10,981 bases of DNA. Origin: an uncultured Odoribacter sp. Its GTDB lineage: Bacteria; Bacteroidota; Bacteroidia; Bacteroidales; Marinifilaceae. Each line of letters begins with the position of its first letter. The first letter of the stretch is position 1. Shown here piece by piece: positions 1 through 8,161 of this stretch. Both the position numbers and the translations under genes were made by a program. The stretch lies in contig CAJTSF010000039.1 of NCBI GenBank assembly GCA_910578985.1, positions 1 through 10,981 of the forward strand. Reading direction: 5' to 3'. The notes under the pieces were generated by a model. The model worked only from the letters and a program-made list of their open reading frames with translations. It was not told the DNA's origin and searched no databases.

Positions 1-1
1 C

Positions 2-1966
2 ACCGGGCAGGACGGAACGGCGGGCATCATCGAGAAATACTTCTCGCTCTCGCAGGAGAACACCGCCTGCTTGCAGGACCTCTCGCTCGGGGCCGGGGAA
101 ATGAAGGTGGGCGACAACTACCTCTGCCTGCATACCCTTTCCGACCCGGAAGACCTGCCGTCAGGCGTGGCCACGGACTGCCGTTATGAACGGCTCTCCA
201 CCGACCGGAGCGACTGCCGCCTGTCATTTGCCGCACCGATAGGCATCCTGCTCACCTGCAACCACGTGGTGAACCAGTACCTGTTCATCGACGATTCGGC
301 GGAGAACCTGCGGAAGTTCGAGCAGACCGCGAGAAACATGCACTCGCTTTCCCGTTACAGCCGTTCCAACCAGATTAACCGCGAATGGATCGAGGAATAC
401 CTGAACGAGGCGCACAGCAAGGGGCTGACCTCCATCCGTGCGCACTGCAATGTCATGGCGTGGAGCGATGACCGGGAAAAGCTCAAGCGCATCAAGAACG
501 ATGTGGGCAGCCAGCTGGCATTGATGGAAGCGAAGCCGCGTCACAATACGGTGGACGTGCCGACCCTGTTCTGGGCGGCGATACCCGGCAACGCCGGTGA
601 TTTCCCGTCCGAGGAGAGTTTCTACACCTTTATCGAACAGGCCCTGTGCCTGTTCGTGGGGGAAACCTCCTACAAGGACTCGCTTTCCCCGTTCGGCATC
701 CGCATGGTAGACCGCCAGACCGGTAAACCCGTCCATCTGGATATTTCAGACCTGCCTATGAAGAACGGCACGATTACGAACCGCAACAAGTTCATACTCG
801 GACCTTCAGGCAGCGGAAAATCCTTCTTCACCAACCACATGGTGCGCCAGTATTACGAACAGGGTACACATGTGCTGTTGGTGGATACGGGAAACTCCTA
901 TCAAGGGCTGTGTAACCTTATCCATGCGCGGACACACGGAGAGGACGGTATCTATTTTACCTACAAGGAGGAAGATCCGATAGCCTTCAATCCCTTCTAT
1001 GTGGAAGATGGTGTTTTCGACATCGAGAAGAAGGAGTCCATCAAGACCCTTATCCTTACCCTGTGGAAACGTGACGACGAACCGCCGACACGTGCCGAGG
1101 AGGTGGCACTCTCCAATGCCGTCAATCTCTTTTTAGAGAAGATTCGGCAGGAAAAGCAGTCAAATCCCACTTTCAACACCTTCTATGAGTTCATCCGTGA
1201 CGAGTACCAGGACATCCTGAAACAGAAGCGCACCCGTGAGAAAGATTTTGACGTGTTCAATTTCCTGAACGTGCTGGAACCCTATTACCGTGGCGGCGAA
1301 TATGACTACCTGCTCAACTCTAATAAGGAGCTTGATTTACTGCATAAACGCTTCATTGTCTTCGAGTTGGATAATATCAAGGACAACAAGGTGCTGTTCC
1401 CGATTGTGACCATTATCATTATGGAAACCTTCATCAACAAGATGAGGAAACTGAAGGGTGTCCGCAAGATGATATTGCTGGAAGAAGCCTGGAAAGCCAT
1501 CAGCAAGGAGGGTATGGCGGAATATCTGAAGTATCTGTTCAAAACCGTCAGGAAGTTCTTCGGCGAGGCGGTGGTCGTCACTCAGGAAGTGGAGGACATC
1601 ATTTCCTCTTCCATAGTCAAAGGCACCATCATCAACAACAGTGACTGCAAGATTCTCCTTGACCAAAGGAAATATGTCAACAAGTTCTATGAAATACAGG
1701 CTTTGCTCGGTCTGACTGACAAGGAACGGGCGCAGATACTCTCCATCAACATGGCGAACAACCCTTCCCGGAAATACAAGGAAGTCTGGATCGGCCTGGG
1801 CGGAACGCAGTCGGCGGTCTATGCCACAGAGGTGTCGCTTGAGGAATACTATTGCTACACGACCGAGGAAACGGAAAAACTGGAACTCTTCCGTCTTTCC
1901 GAGAAACTGGGCGGTAATATCGAACTTGCCATAAAACAACTTGCCGAGAGCAAGCGGGAAAAGTGA
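2..1966 (+). CDS. traG: TraG, conjugative transposon VirB4-type ATPase (5' end cut off by window edge)
   Basis: This is the ATPase that energises the type IV secretion channel of CTnDOT-type elements, at the cytoplasmic face of the inner membrane. The reading frame is open from base 2, so the gene enters from the left. The first in-frame start-like codon, TTG at 71, is not the real start. About 654 residues are visible; from memory full-length TraG is a little over 800, so roughly 180 N-terminal residues are missing. Walker A is GPSGSGKS (800-823, visible residues 267-274). Walker B is the hydrophobic run ILLEE in MILLEEAW (1469-1492, about residue 490). The conserved VTQE segment follows near 1577-1588, and a KILLDQ segment lies near 1650. 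The next gene starts 32 bases downstream. The identification is firm. The N-terminal half is richer in GC than the segment around 1321-1440. Confidence 0.95.
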   Translation, partial: TGQDGTAGIIEKYFSLSQENTACLQDLSLGAGEMKVGDNYLCLHTLSDPEDLPSGVATDCRYERLSTDRSDCRLSFAAPIGILLTCNHVVNQYLFIDDSAENLRKFEQTARNMHSLSRYSRSNQINREWIEEYLNEAHSKGLTSIRAHCNVMAWSDDREKLKRIKNDVGSQLALMEAKPRHNTVDVPTLFWAAIPGNAGDFPSEESFYTFIEQALCLFVGETSYKDSLSPFGIRMVDRQTGKPVHLDISDLPMKNGTITNRNKFILGPSGSGKSFFTNHMVRQYYEQGTHVLLVDTGNSYQGLCNLIHARTHGEDGIYFTYKEEDPIAFNPFYVEDGVFDIEKKESIKTLILTLWKRDDEPPTRAEEVALSNAVNLFLEKIRQEKQSNPTFNTFYEFIRDEYQDILKQKRTREKDFDVFNFLNVLEPYYRGGEYDYLLNSNKELDLLHKRFIVFELDNIKDNKVLFPIVTIIIMETFINKMRKLKGVRKMILLEEAWKAISKEGMAEYLKYLFKTVRKFFGEAVVVTQEVEDIISSSIVKGTIINNSDCKILLDQRKYVNKFYEIQALLGLTDKERAQILSINMANNPSRKYKEVWIGLGGTQSAVYATEVSLEEYYCYTTEETEKLELFRLSEKLGGNIELAIKQLAESKREK

Positions 1967-1998
1967 AATCATTTACCAACCATTAAACATTAGAAACC

Positions 1999-2619
1999 AT
2001 GTACAGTAATTTGGAATCTGACGAAAGGAAACGCGACGAGGTCGTGTCATGCCTCTACTGGTCCCTGATGCAGAACTGGAACATTCCGCGGTCGATACAG
2101 GACTGTTACGGGTTCACGGAGGATTACAGGCTGTTCCATCGGCTTGAGGAGATGAGTCCCGATGAATACCGGCAGAAAAGGCTGACGGGAGAAGTGCCGG
2201 ACAGTCTGGAGGTCGATGCCCGGCTGACCCACCGGGCGGAAGAACTTTTCGAAAGGCTTTGTCCCCGTCCTCCGGCCGATTACCTTGACAAACTAAACGG
2301 GGAACTGGAAAGATTGGGATGGATTGCCGCTTCACCGGATACCGTCCACGACATTATCCATATCAGTCCCTCTTTTCTTGTCAAGTACGGCATAGACAAA
2401 AACGCCTCCGCTGCGGAACGCTCGTGTCAGGCAGAAAAGGCATACCGGGAACTGGATGCCCGTTTTGTCAGGATGACCGGCCGCAGACCGTATGCCGATG
2501 AGTTCTTTTCATCGCTCAGACGAGAAACGGAAAAGGCAGCAAAGGAGAACCGGCCAAAGCAGGTTCATCGGACAATCTTGCGTAATCCGCCCTCCAAGGG
2601 ACGGAAAATGTCATTCTGA
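1999..2619 (+). CDS. Conserved conjugative-transposon protein of unknown function, in the traH position
   Basis: The function is unknown. The 206-residue product lies between traG and traI, where the CTnDOT nomenclature places traH, but I cannot confirm homology from sequence alone. No signal peptide or membrane segment is visible. It looks soluble and helical, with many charged residues, and an aromatic-rich N-terminal part (YWSLMQNWNIP, then CYGFTEDYRLFHRLEEM). The last 25 or so residues are basic (KQVHRTILRNPPSKGRKMSF), which could contact nucleic acid or membrane; that is inference. The ATG at 1999 follows an A/T-rich leader with CATTAAA 18 bases upstream, the same arrangement as traK and traN. 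The gene lies 32 bases after traG and 38 before traI, with the same GC-rich codon use, so it belongs to the operon. Confidence 0.85.
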   Translation: MYSNLESDERKRDEVVSCLYWSLMQNWNIPRSIQDCYGFTEDYRLFHRLEEMSPDEYRQKRLTGEVPDSLEVDARLTHRAEELFERLCPRPPADYLDKLNGELERLGWIAASPDTVHDIIHISPSFLVKYGIDKNASAAERSCQAEKAYRELDARFVRMTGRRPYADEFFSSLRRETEKAAKENRPKQVHRTILRNPPSKGRKMSF

Positions 2620-2657
2620 GATCCAACATTCTATTCACAATTAAAAACAGAAACATC

Positions 2658-3287
2658 ATGAAAAAGAAAATTATCATGCTGTGTATGGGCTGTTTCTTTG
2701 TCAGCCTCACGGCGAAAGCGCAATGGGTGGTGACCGACCCGACCAATCTTGCCCAAGGTATCATCAATGCCGCGAAAAACATCGTGCAGACATCCACGAC
2801 GGCGACCAATATGATCAACAATTTTCAGGAAACCGTAAAGATTTACAAACAGGGAAAGGAGTTCTATGACGGTCTTCGCAAGGTCAAGAACCTCGTCCGT
2901 GACGCGCGCAAGGTGCAGCAGACCATCCTTATGGTAGGTGACATCACGGACATTTACGTGAACAGTTTCGAGCGTATGCTCAGCGATCCTTACTTCACTC
3001 CGGAAGAACTGAGTGCCATCGCTTTGGGCTACACCAAACTGCTGGAAGAGAGTGCGCATTTGCTGAACGACCTGAAGACGGTGGTCAACGAGAACGGCCT
3101 GTCGATGAACGACAAGGAACGGATGGATATAATCGACCGCTGCTACAACGACATGCTGCAATACCGCAGTCTCGTGCAGTATTACACCAACAAGAACATC
3201 GGCGTTTCCTACCTGCGTGCCAAGAAGCGGAACGACCTTGACCGCGTGATGGCCCTTTACGGCTCGCCTAACGAACGCTATTGGTAA
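2658..3287 (+). CDS. traI: TraI, DUF4141 conjugative transposon protein (secreted)
   Basis: The 209-residue product matches the DUF4141/TraI family of Bacteroides conjugative transposons. It begins with a clear signal peptide: the lysine-rich n-region MKKK, a hydrophobic core, and a likely cleavage after AKA before QW (about residue 21). The mature part is rich in charged and amide residues and probably helical, with repeated polar stretches such as the MINNFQETVKIYKQGKEFYDG region. By position (before the VirB6-like TraJ) and by being secreted, it resembles VirB5/TrbJ-type periplasmic components; that equivalence is inference. The ATG at 2658 is preceded by an A-rich leader with TTAAAA 17 bases upstream. 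The stop lies 12 bases before traJ. A longer antisense frame covers this gene but lacks any support. Confidence 0.92.
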   Translation: MKKKIIMLCMGCFFVSLTAKAQWVVTDPTNLAQGIINAAKNIVQTSTTATNMINNFQETVKIYKQGKEFYDGLRKVKNLVRDARKVQQTILMVGDITDIYVNSFERMLSDPYFTPEELSAIALGYTKLLEESAHLLNDLKTVVNENGLSMNDKERMDIIDRCYNDMLQYRSLVQYYTNKNIGVSYLRAKKRNDLDRVMALYGSPNERYW

Positions 3288-3299
3288 TCCTGAATCCGA

Positions 3300-4310
3300 A
3301 TGCTTATGGTATTGTTGGCAGTAAATTTTGACAACCTGCACCAGATCCTGCAAAACCTGTACACGGATATGATGCCGCTATGCTCGCAGATGACGGGCGT
3401 GGCAAAAGGACTTGCCGGATTGGGAGCTTTGTTTTATGTAGCATATCGTGTATGGCAGTCCCTGGCAAGGGCCGAGCCGGTCGATGTGTTCCCGCTCCTC
3501 CGTCCTTTCGCACTGGGACTCTGCATCATGTTCTTTCCGACCCTTGTGCTGGGTACGCTGAACAGTGTCATGTCACCCATAGTAAAGGGTACGCACACGA
3601 TTCTGGAGACCCAGACCTTCGACATGAACGAGTACAGGGCGCAGAAAGACAAACTGGAGCTGGAGGCGATGAAGCGCAATCCCGAAACGGCCTACTTGGT
3701 GGATAAGGAAGCCTTTGACAACAAGTTGGATGAACTGGGTGTATTGGACGCGATAGAAGCCTGCGGGATGTACGTGGACCGCGCGATGTACAACATGAAG
3801 AAGGCGGTACAGAACTTTTTCCGTGAACTGCTGGAACTCATGTTCAACGCCGCCGCCCTTGTCGTCGACACGCTCAGGACATTCTTCCTTGTCGTCCTTT
3901 CGATACTCGGGCCGATTTCCTTTGCCATCTCCTGCTGGGACGGCTTCCAGGCTTCCCTCAGCCAGTGGTTCGTCCGCTATATCAGCATCTACCTGTGGCT
4001 TCCGGTCAGCGACCTGTTCAGCAGCGTGCTGGCAAGGATACAAGTATTGATGTTACAGCAGGACATCGAACAGCTGGCAGACCCGAATTTCATCCCGGAC
4101 GGCTCGAACGGAGTGTATATCACCTTCCTCATTATCGGCATCATCGGGTACTTCACCATCCCGACAGTGGCCAACTGGATCATCCAGGCAGGCGGCGGTG
4201 CGGGCAATTACGGCAAGAACGTGAGCCAGACGGCATCCAGGACCGGTTCGATCGTGGCGGGTACGGCCGGTGCGGCGGTGGGCAATATCGCCGGAAGGCT
4301 TATCAAGTAA
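3300..4310 (+). CDS. traJ: TraJ, VirB6/TrbL-like polytopic inner-membrane protein
   Basis: TraJ is an inner-membrane channel component of the type IV secretion system. The 336-residue product has several hydrophobic segments: near residues 37-55 (GVAKGLAGLGALFYVAYRVW), about 68-90 (FALGLCIMFFPTLVLGT), a long stretch around 180-215 ending in the GPISFAISCWDGF region, a YLWLPVSDLFSSVL segment, and a final one near 275-300 followed by a glycine-rich tail. This topology and the wording of the sequence are typical of the CTnDOT TraJ family. ATG 3300 gives MLMVLLAVNF; ATG 3306, two codons later, is an equally possible start. The gap to traI is 12 bases and to traK 21. The central loop between the first and second halves is strongly charged, as in the family. 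Confidence 0.94.
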   Translation: MLMVLLAVNFDNLHQILQNLYTDMMPLCSQMTGVAKGLAGLGALFYVAYRVWQSLARAEPVDVFPLLRPFALGLCIMFFPTLVLGTLNSVMSPIVKGTHTILETQTFDMNEYRAQKDKLELEAMKRNPETAYLVDKEAFDNKLDELGVLDAIEACGMYVDRAMYNMKKAVQNFFRELLELMFNAAALVVDTLRTFFLVVLSILGPISFAISCWDGFQASLSQWFVRYISIYLWLPVSDLFSSVLARIQVLMLQQDIEQLADPNFIPDGSNGVYITFLIIGIIGYFTIPTVANWIIQAGGGAGNYGKNVSQTASRTGSIVAGTAGAAVGNIAGRLIK

Positions 4311-4331
4311 TCACATTAAAACGACATTGAA

Positions 4332-4955
4332 ATGGAATTCAAATCATTGAAAAACATCGAGACCAGTTTCAGGCAGCTGCGTCTGTTCGGTATCGTCTAT
4401 CTCTGCGCCTGCACTCTGCTCGTGGGCTTCTCCGTGTGGAAGGCCTACGGCTTTGCCGAGGCACAACGGCAGAAAATCTATGTGCTGGACGAGGGGAAAT
4501 CGCTGATGCTCGCCCTCTCGCAAGACTTGGAGCAGAACCGCCCCGTGGAGGCGAGGGAGCATGTCAGGCGTTTCCACGAGCTGTTCTTCACGCTTTCGCC
4601 TGACAAGAGTGCCATTGAGGGCAATATTCAACGCGCCATGTTCCTGAGCGACCGTTCCGCATACGCCCATTACCGGGACTTGGCGGAGCAGGGCTATTAC
4701 AACCGTGTCATCTCCGGCAACATGAGCCAGCGTATCGGAATCGACAGCGTGAAATGCGACTTCAACACCTATCCCTACGAAGTCGTGACGTACGCACGCC
4801 TTTCCATCATCCGCGAGAAAAGCGTGACGGAGCGCAGCCTCGTCACGCGGGGCAGGCTGCTCAATTCCACGCGCAGCGACAACAACCCGCACGGCTTCAT
4901 CCTCGAAGCCTTCCGCGTGGTGGAGAACAGGGATATAAGAGTGTATGACCGTTAA
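4332..4955 (+). CDS. traK: TraK, VirB8-like bitopic inner-membrane protein
   Basis: TraK is the VirB8-like scaffold that links the inner-membrane platform to the periplasmic core. The 207-residue product has a short cytoplasmic N-terminus (MEFKSLKNIETSFRQLR), one membrane segment at about residues 18-36 (FGIVYLCACTLLVGFSVW), and a periplasmic domain containing the NTF2-like part expected of VirB8 proteins. Length and sequence fit the CTnDOT TraK family, although VirB8 equivalence is established knowledge rather than something readable from motifs. The ATG at 4332 has CATTAAA exactly 18 bases upstream. It follows traJ by 21 bases and precedes traL by 12. Nothing looks broken. Confidence 0.94.
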   Translation: MEFKSLKNIETSFRQLRLFGIVYLCACTLLVGFSVWKAYGFAEAQRQKIYVLDEGKSLMLALSQDLEQNRPVEAREHVRRFHELFFTLSPDKSAIEGNIQRAMFLSDRSAYAHYRDLAEQGYYNRVISGNMSQRIGIDSVKCDFNTYPYEVVTYARLSIIREKSVTERSLVTRGRLLNSTRSDNNPHGFILEAFRVVENRDIRVYDR

Positions 4956-4986
4956 AATTCAGAATGTATGAAAAAGATTTTTGTAA
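4952..4986 (+). repeat. Near-identical leader and start region, copy 1 (traL)
   Basis: This 35-base stretch spans the traL start codon (4968) and matches 6578-6612 at 32 of 35 positions without gaps. The first 10 bases and the last 19 (ATGAAAAAGATTTTTGTAA) are identical. The three mismatches all fall in the six bases just before the ATG. Confidence 0.85.
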
Positions 4987-5261
4987 AAATCCGGGACTTG
5001 GCCGAAGGAAAACTGCGCGGCTTATGCGCCGGGCTGAGTCCGGAAAAGAGAGTGATAACCATCGTGGTGCTGGCAGTCCTGTTCGCCGTCGGGAATTTCT
5101 ATATGATTTTCCGTGCCATCCATGACATCGGACGGGAGGATGCAAAACAGGAGATTATCAAGATAGAGCCTTTGAACATTCCGGACTTTGTTCCGGCAGA
5201 CACGCTCTCGGACAGGAAAATCCGTGAGATGGAAGAGTTTTTTAACCAATTCAACAAATAA
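4968..5261 (+). CDS. traL: TraL, small conjugative transposon membrane protein (DUF3989 type)
   Basis: This 97-residue protein has one membrane segment at about residues 29-48 (VITIVVLAVLFAVGNFYMIF), a basic N-terminal part and a mainly acidic C-terminal part, suggesting an N-in, C-periplasmic topology. Position between traK and traM, and the sequence itself, match TraL of CTnDOT-type elements. Its biochemical role is not established. The leader and first six codons (4952-4986) are nearly identical to those of traN. Because of this the protein starts MKKIFV like TraN, but here that start is not followed by a signal peptide. The stop TAA (5259-5261) is 4 bases before the chosen start of traM, which suggests translational coupling. 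Confidence 0.9.
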   Translation: MKKIFVKIRDLAEGKLRGLCAGLSPEKRVITIVVLAVLFAVGNFYMIFRAIHDIGREDAKQEIIKIEPLNIPDFVPADTLSDRKIREMEEFFNQFNK

Positions 5262-5265
5262 GACA

Positions 5266-6570
5266 ATGAGTAATGACGCAAACAAATTGAAAAAACGGCA
5301 GGAAATCAGGAAGTACCTGGTCTTTGCCGGGATGTTCCTGCTGTTCATCGGCTGTATGTGGTGGATTTTCGCCCCGTCGGAAAAGGACAGGCAGGAAAAG
5401 GAGAAGAACTCCGGGTTCAACACCGAACTGCCCGACCCGAGAGGGGCGGGTATCGAGGCGGACAAGATTACGGCTTACGAGCAGGCGGACATGAGACGCA
5501 GGCAGGAAGAGAAGATGCGCACATTGGAGGAATTCTCCGCGATGGCGGACGGGGGCAGGCAGGAGGTGGTCACGGAACCGTTCATCGAACTGTCACCGGA
5601 TACGGACTATCCAAGCAGCGGCACATCCAACCATAACGGCGGAAGTTACCGGAGAAGCGGCTCTTTCTCATCGTCCACGGCAGCCTACAACGACATCAAC
5701 GCCACGCTTGGCAGTTTCTACGAGACCCCGAAGGAAGACCCCGAGAAGAAGGCGTTGAAAGCCGAAGTCGAGCAACTGAGGCAGGCTGCCGCCATACAGC
5801 AGCCCGCGCAGATGACCTACGAAGAGCAGGTGGCCCTGTTGGAGAAATCATACGAACTGGCTGCCAGATATACGCCGGGAAAGGATGGCGCGAGGACGGA
5901 GAGCCGGGAAGAAACGGAGCCTGTTTCCAACAGCAGGAAACCGAAAGCCGTTCCCGTGGAGCAGGTATCCACGCCGGTGGTATCGTCACTTCATCAGCCA
6001 ATCAGTGACTCCGTGTTGTTTGCAAGGCTGGAGCAATCCGGAAACATGGGCTTCCATACCGCTGTGGGAAACTCCGGAGAGAAGTATAGCCGGAATACCA
6101 TCCGCGCCTGTGTGCATGGCGACCAGACCGTCACCAGCGGACAGGGCGTGAGGCTGAGACTTTTGGAACCTATGCGTGTCGGCAGGTACACGCTCCCACG
6201 TAATTCCATAGTTACCGGAGAGGGACGCATACAGGGAGAACGGCTCGGTATCGAAATCATCCAGGTGGAGCATGGCGGAGTCATCATTCCGGTGGAACTC
6301 ACCGTGTATGACAACGACGGACAGGACGGAATCTTCATTCCGGGTTCCATGGAGGCGAATGCGGTCAGGGAGGTGGCCGCCAACCTGGGACAGAACCTCG
6401 GCACGAGCATCTCCATCACCAACCAGTCGGCAAAGGACCAGCTGCTGTCCGAACTCGGAAGGGGTGCCATACAGGGAGTGTCGCAATACATATCACGGAA
6501 AATGCGTGAGGAGAAGGTACACCTCAAGTCCGGCTATACCCTGATGCTTTACCAGAAAGAGAATCAATAA
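5266..6570 (+). CDS. traM: TraM, VirB10-like periplasm-spanning protein
   Basis: TraM is the VirB10/TrbI-like protein that spans the periplasm. The chosen ATG at 5266 gives 434 residues (MSNDANKLKKRQ...). The open frame extends 26 codons upstream to 5188, but that part lies inside traL and reads as non-protein-like sequence, so it is rejected. After a basic N-terminus there is one membrane segment at about residues 17-35 (YLVFAGMFLLFIGCMWWIF). A long charged, low-complexity and proline/glutamine-containing linker follows (about 36-250). Then comes a C-terminal globular domain with the hallmark pattern around YDNDGQDGIFIPGS and a glycine/serine-rich NLGQNLGTSISI segment. The gap to traL is 4 bases and to traN 23. 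Confidence 0.94.
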   Translation: MSNDANKLKKRQEIRKYLVFAGMFLLFIGCMWWIFAPSEKDRQEKEKNSGFNTELPDPRGAGIEADKITAYEQADMRRRQEEKMRTLEEFSAMADGGRQEVVTEPFIELSPDTDYPSSGTSNHNGGSYRRSGSFSSSTAAYNDINATLGSFYETPKEDPEKKALKAEVEQLRQAAAIQQPAQMTYEEQVALLEKSYELAARYTPGKDGARTESREETEPVSNSRKPKAVPVEQVSTPVVSSLHQPISDSVLFARLEQSGNMGFHTAVGNSGEKYSRNTIRACVHGDQTVTSGQGVRLRLLEPMRVGRYTLPRNSIVTGEGRIQGERLGIEIIQVEHGGVIIPVELTVYDNDGQDGIFIPGSMEANAVREVAANLGQNLGTSISITNQSAKDQLLSELGRGAIQGVSQYISRKMREEKVHLKSGYTLMLYQKENQ

Positions 6571-6577
6571 CAACCCA

Positions 6578-6612
6578 TTAAAATTCAAGAAGTATGAAAA
6601 AGATTTTTGTAA
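6578..6612 (+). repeat. Near-identical leader and start region, copy 2 (traN)
   Basis: This is the second copy, spanning the traN start codon (6594). It lies 1626 bases from the copy at traL, in the same orientation and at the same position relative to the ATG. The two proteins diverge completely after residue six: here the sequence continues into a signal peptide. Confidence 0.85.
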
Positions 6613-7574
6613 TGCTTGCCCTTGCATTGGGCACAACGAGTGCTTTCGCACAGAATGAGTCCGATTTCGTATCGGCAGAAAAAAACAATGTGACACTGGC
6701 CAAGGATGTCTATCCGCAGCAGGAAGACGGCGACCTCTATCATGGTCTGACCCGGAAACTCACCTTTGACAGGATGGTACCTCCGTATGGGTTGGAAGTG
6801 ACCTACGACAAGACGACCCACATCATCTTCCCGTCGGCTGTACGTTATGTGGATCTCGGTTCCCCGAATCTCGTGGCGGGCAAGGCTGACGGTGCGGAGA
6901 ATGTCATCCGTGTGAAGGCGGTGGTGAAGAACTTCCGTGACGAGACGAATATGTCGGTCATCACTGAAAGCGGCAGCTTTTACACTTTCAATGTCAAGTA
7001 CGCCGATGAGCCGTTGCTTTTGAATGTGGAGATGAAGGACTTTATCCATGACGGCAGCAAGGTGAACCGCCCGAACAACGCGCTTGACATCTATTTAGAG
7101 GAACTGGGCTGTGAATCTCCCAAATTAGTGCAGCTTATCAACAAAAGCATCCACAAGGAAAACAGACGCCATGTCAAGCACATCGGCAGCAAGGCTTTCG
7201 GCATCCAGTACCTCTTGCGCGGAATTTACACCCACAACGGGCTGCTTTATTTCCATACGCAGATTAAGAACTCTTCCAATGTGCCTTTCGAGGTGGATTT
7301 CGTGACATTCAAGATTGTGGATAAGAAAGTGATGAAGCGTACAGCCATCCAGGAGCAGGTCATCTTCCCGCTCCGTGCCTATAACTACACCACTGTGGTT
7401 GCCGGCAACAAAGAAGAACGTACCGTATTCACTCTTGACAAGTTCACCATTCCGGCCGACAAGGTGCTGGTGGTGGAACTGAACGAGAAAAGCGGCGGTC
7501 GCCACCAGTCGTTCACCGTGGAGAACGAGGACATCGTGAGAGCCATGGTAATCAATGAACTTAAAGTGAAGTGA
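6594..7574 (+). CDS. traN: TraN, VirB9-like outer-membrane-complex protein (DUF4138)
   Basis: This 326-residue secreted protein belongs to the conjugative transposon TraN family. It takes the VirB9 role, pairing with TraM in the core complex near the outer membrane. The signal peptide is obvious: MKKIFVMLALALGTTSAFAQ, with cleavage likely after Ala19. The mature part is rich in beta-type sequence, including the FEVDFVTFKIVDKK and RAYNYTTVVAG regions typical of the family. The ATG at 6594 has CATTAAA 18 bases upstream, and the leader plus first codons (6578-6612) copy those of traL. The stop TGA (7572-7574) ends 2 bases before the ATG of traO. Confidence 0.94.
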   Translation: MKKIFVMLALALGTTSAFAQNESDFVSAEKNNVTLAKDVYPQQEDGDLYHGLTRKLTFDRMVPPYGLEVTYDKTTHIIFPSAVRYVDLGSPNLVAGKADGAENVIRVKAVVKNFRDETNMSVITESGSFYTFNVKYADEPLLLNVEMKDFIHDGSKVNRPNNALDIYLEELGCESPKLVQLINKSIHKENRRHVKHIGSKAFGIQYLLRGIYTHNGLLYFHTQIKNSSNVPFEVDFVTFKIVDKKVMKRTAIQEQVIFPLRAYNYTTVVAGNKEERTVFTLDKFTIPADKVLVVELNEKSGGRHQSFTVENEDIVRAMVINELKVK

Positions 7575-7576
7575 CC

Positions 7577-8149
7577 ATGCGTAAAGTCGTTTGTATCATA
7601 GTAACGGTCGTGTCGCTTGCCCTGTTCTCAGGGCGGGCGCACGCCCAACGCTATCTCCCCGGCATGACGGGAGTGGAACTTCGCGGAGGTTTTGCCAACG
7701 GTTCAAGGAATCCGTTGAACTATTATACCGGATTCGCGGTGTCGGGATATACCAAGAGAGCCAACCGTTGGGTGGTCGGTGCGGAATACCTGCAAAAGAA
7801 TTACGGATACCGTAATGTATCCCTTCCCCGTACGCAGTTCACGACCGAAGGCGGATATTACCTGAAGTTCCTGTCCGATCCATCCAAGACACTGTTCCTT
7901 TCCATCGGCGGTTCGGCAATGGCCGGTTATGAAACCGTGAACTGGGGTGACAGGATATTGTATGACGGTTCCAGACTGCTTGTCAAGGATGCCTTTGTCT
8001 ATGGAGGGGCGATAACGCTGGAACTGGAGACCTATGTCACAGACCGTATCGTGCTGCTGGCAAGTGTCCGTGAGCGTGCCTTGTGGGGCAGTTCGCTCGG
8101 GGTATTCACGACCCAGTTCGGGATAGGACTGAAATTCATCATCAACTGA
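7577..8149 (+). CDS. traO: TraO, conjugative transposon outer-membrane protein
   Basis: The 190-residue product matches TraO of CTnDOT/CTn341-type elements. It starts MRKVVCIIVTVVSLALF and has a signal peptide ending at about AHA before Q. The mature part alternates hydrophobic and polar residues with many tyrosines and glycines, and ends in FGIGLKFIIN. This looks like an eight-strand-type outer-membrane beta barrel; that is inference from composition. GTG at 7571 would add two codons but overlaps the traN stop. ATG 7577, 2 bases after that stop, is preferred because it gives a normal n-region and fits translational coupling. A 12-base gap leads to traP. Confidence 0.9.
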   Translation: MRKVVCIIVTVVSLALFSGRAHAQRYLPGMTGVELRGGFANGSRNPLNYYTGFAVSGYTKRANRWVVGAEYLQKNYGYRNVSLPRTQFTTEGGYYLKFLSDPSKTLFLSIGGSAMAGYETVNWGDRILYDGSRLLVKDAFVYGGAITLELETYVTDRIVLLASVRERALWGSSLGVFTTQFGIGLKFIIN

Positions 8150-8161
8150 AAATTACCGCTT

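Noticed and set aside
1337..1972. A 211-codon minus-strand open frame opposite the C-terminal half of traG.
   Set aside because: It is an antisense shadow of a conserved ATPase coding region with no protein-like features.
2631..3353. A 240-codon open frame on the minus strand covering all of traI, longer than traI itself.
   Set aside because: It lacks a signal, domain or plausible leader, is biased toward His/Val/Gln as expected of antisense frames, and lies opposite a well-supported gene.
5188..5265. N-terminal extension of traM by 26 codons.
   Set aside because: It lies inside traL, has no leader, and the ATG at 5266 gives the normal basic N-terminus and membrane segment.
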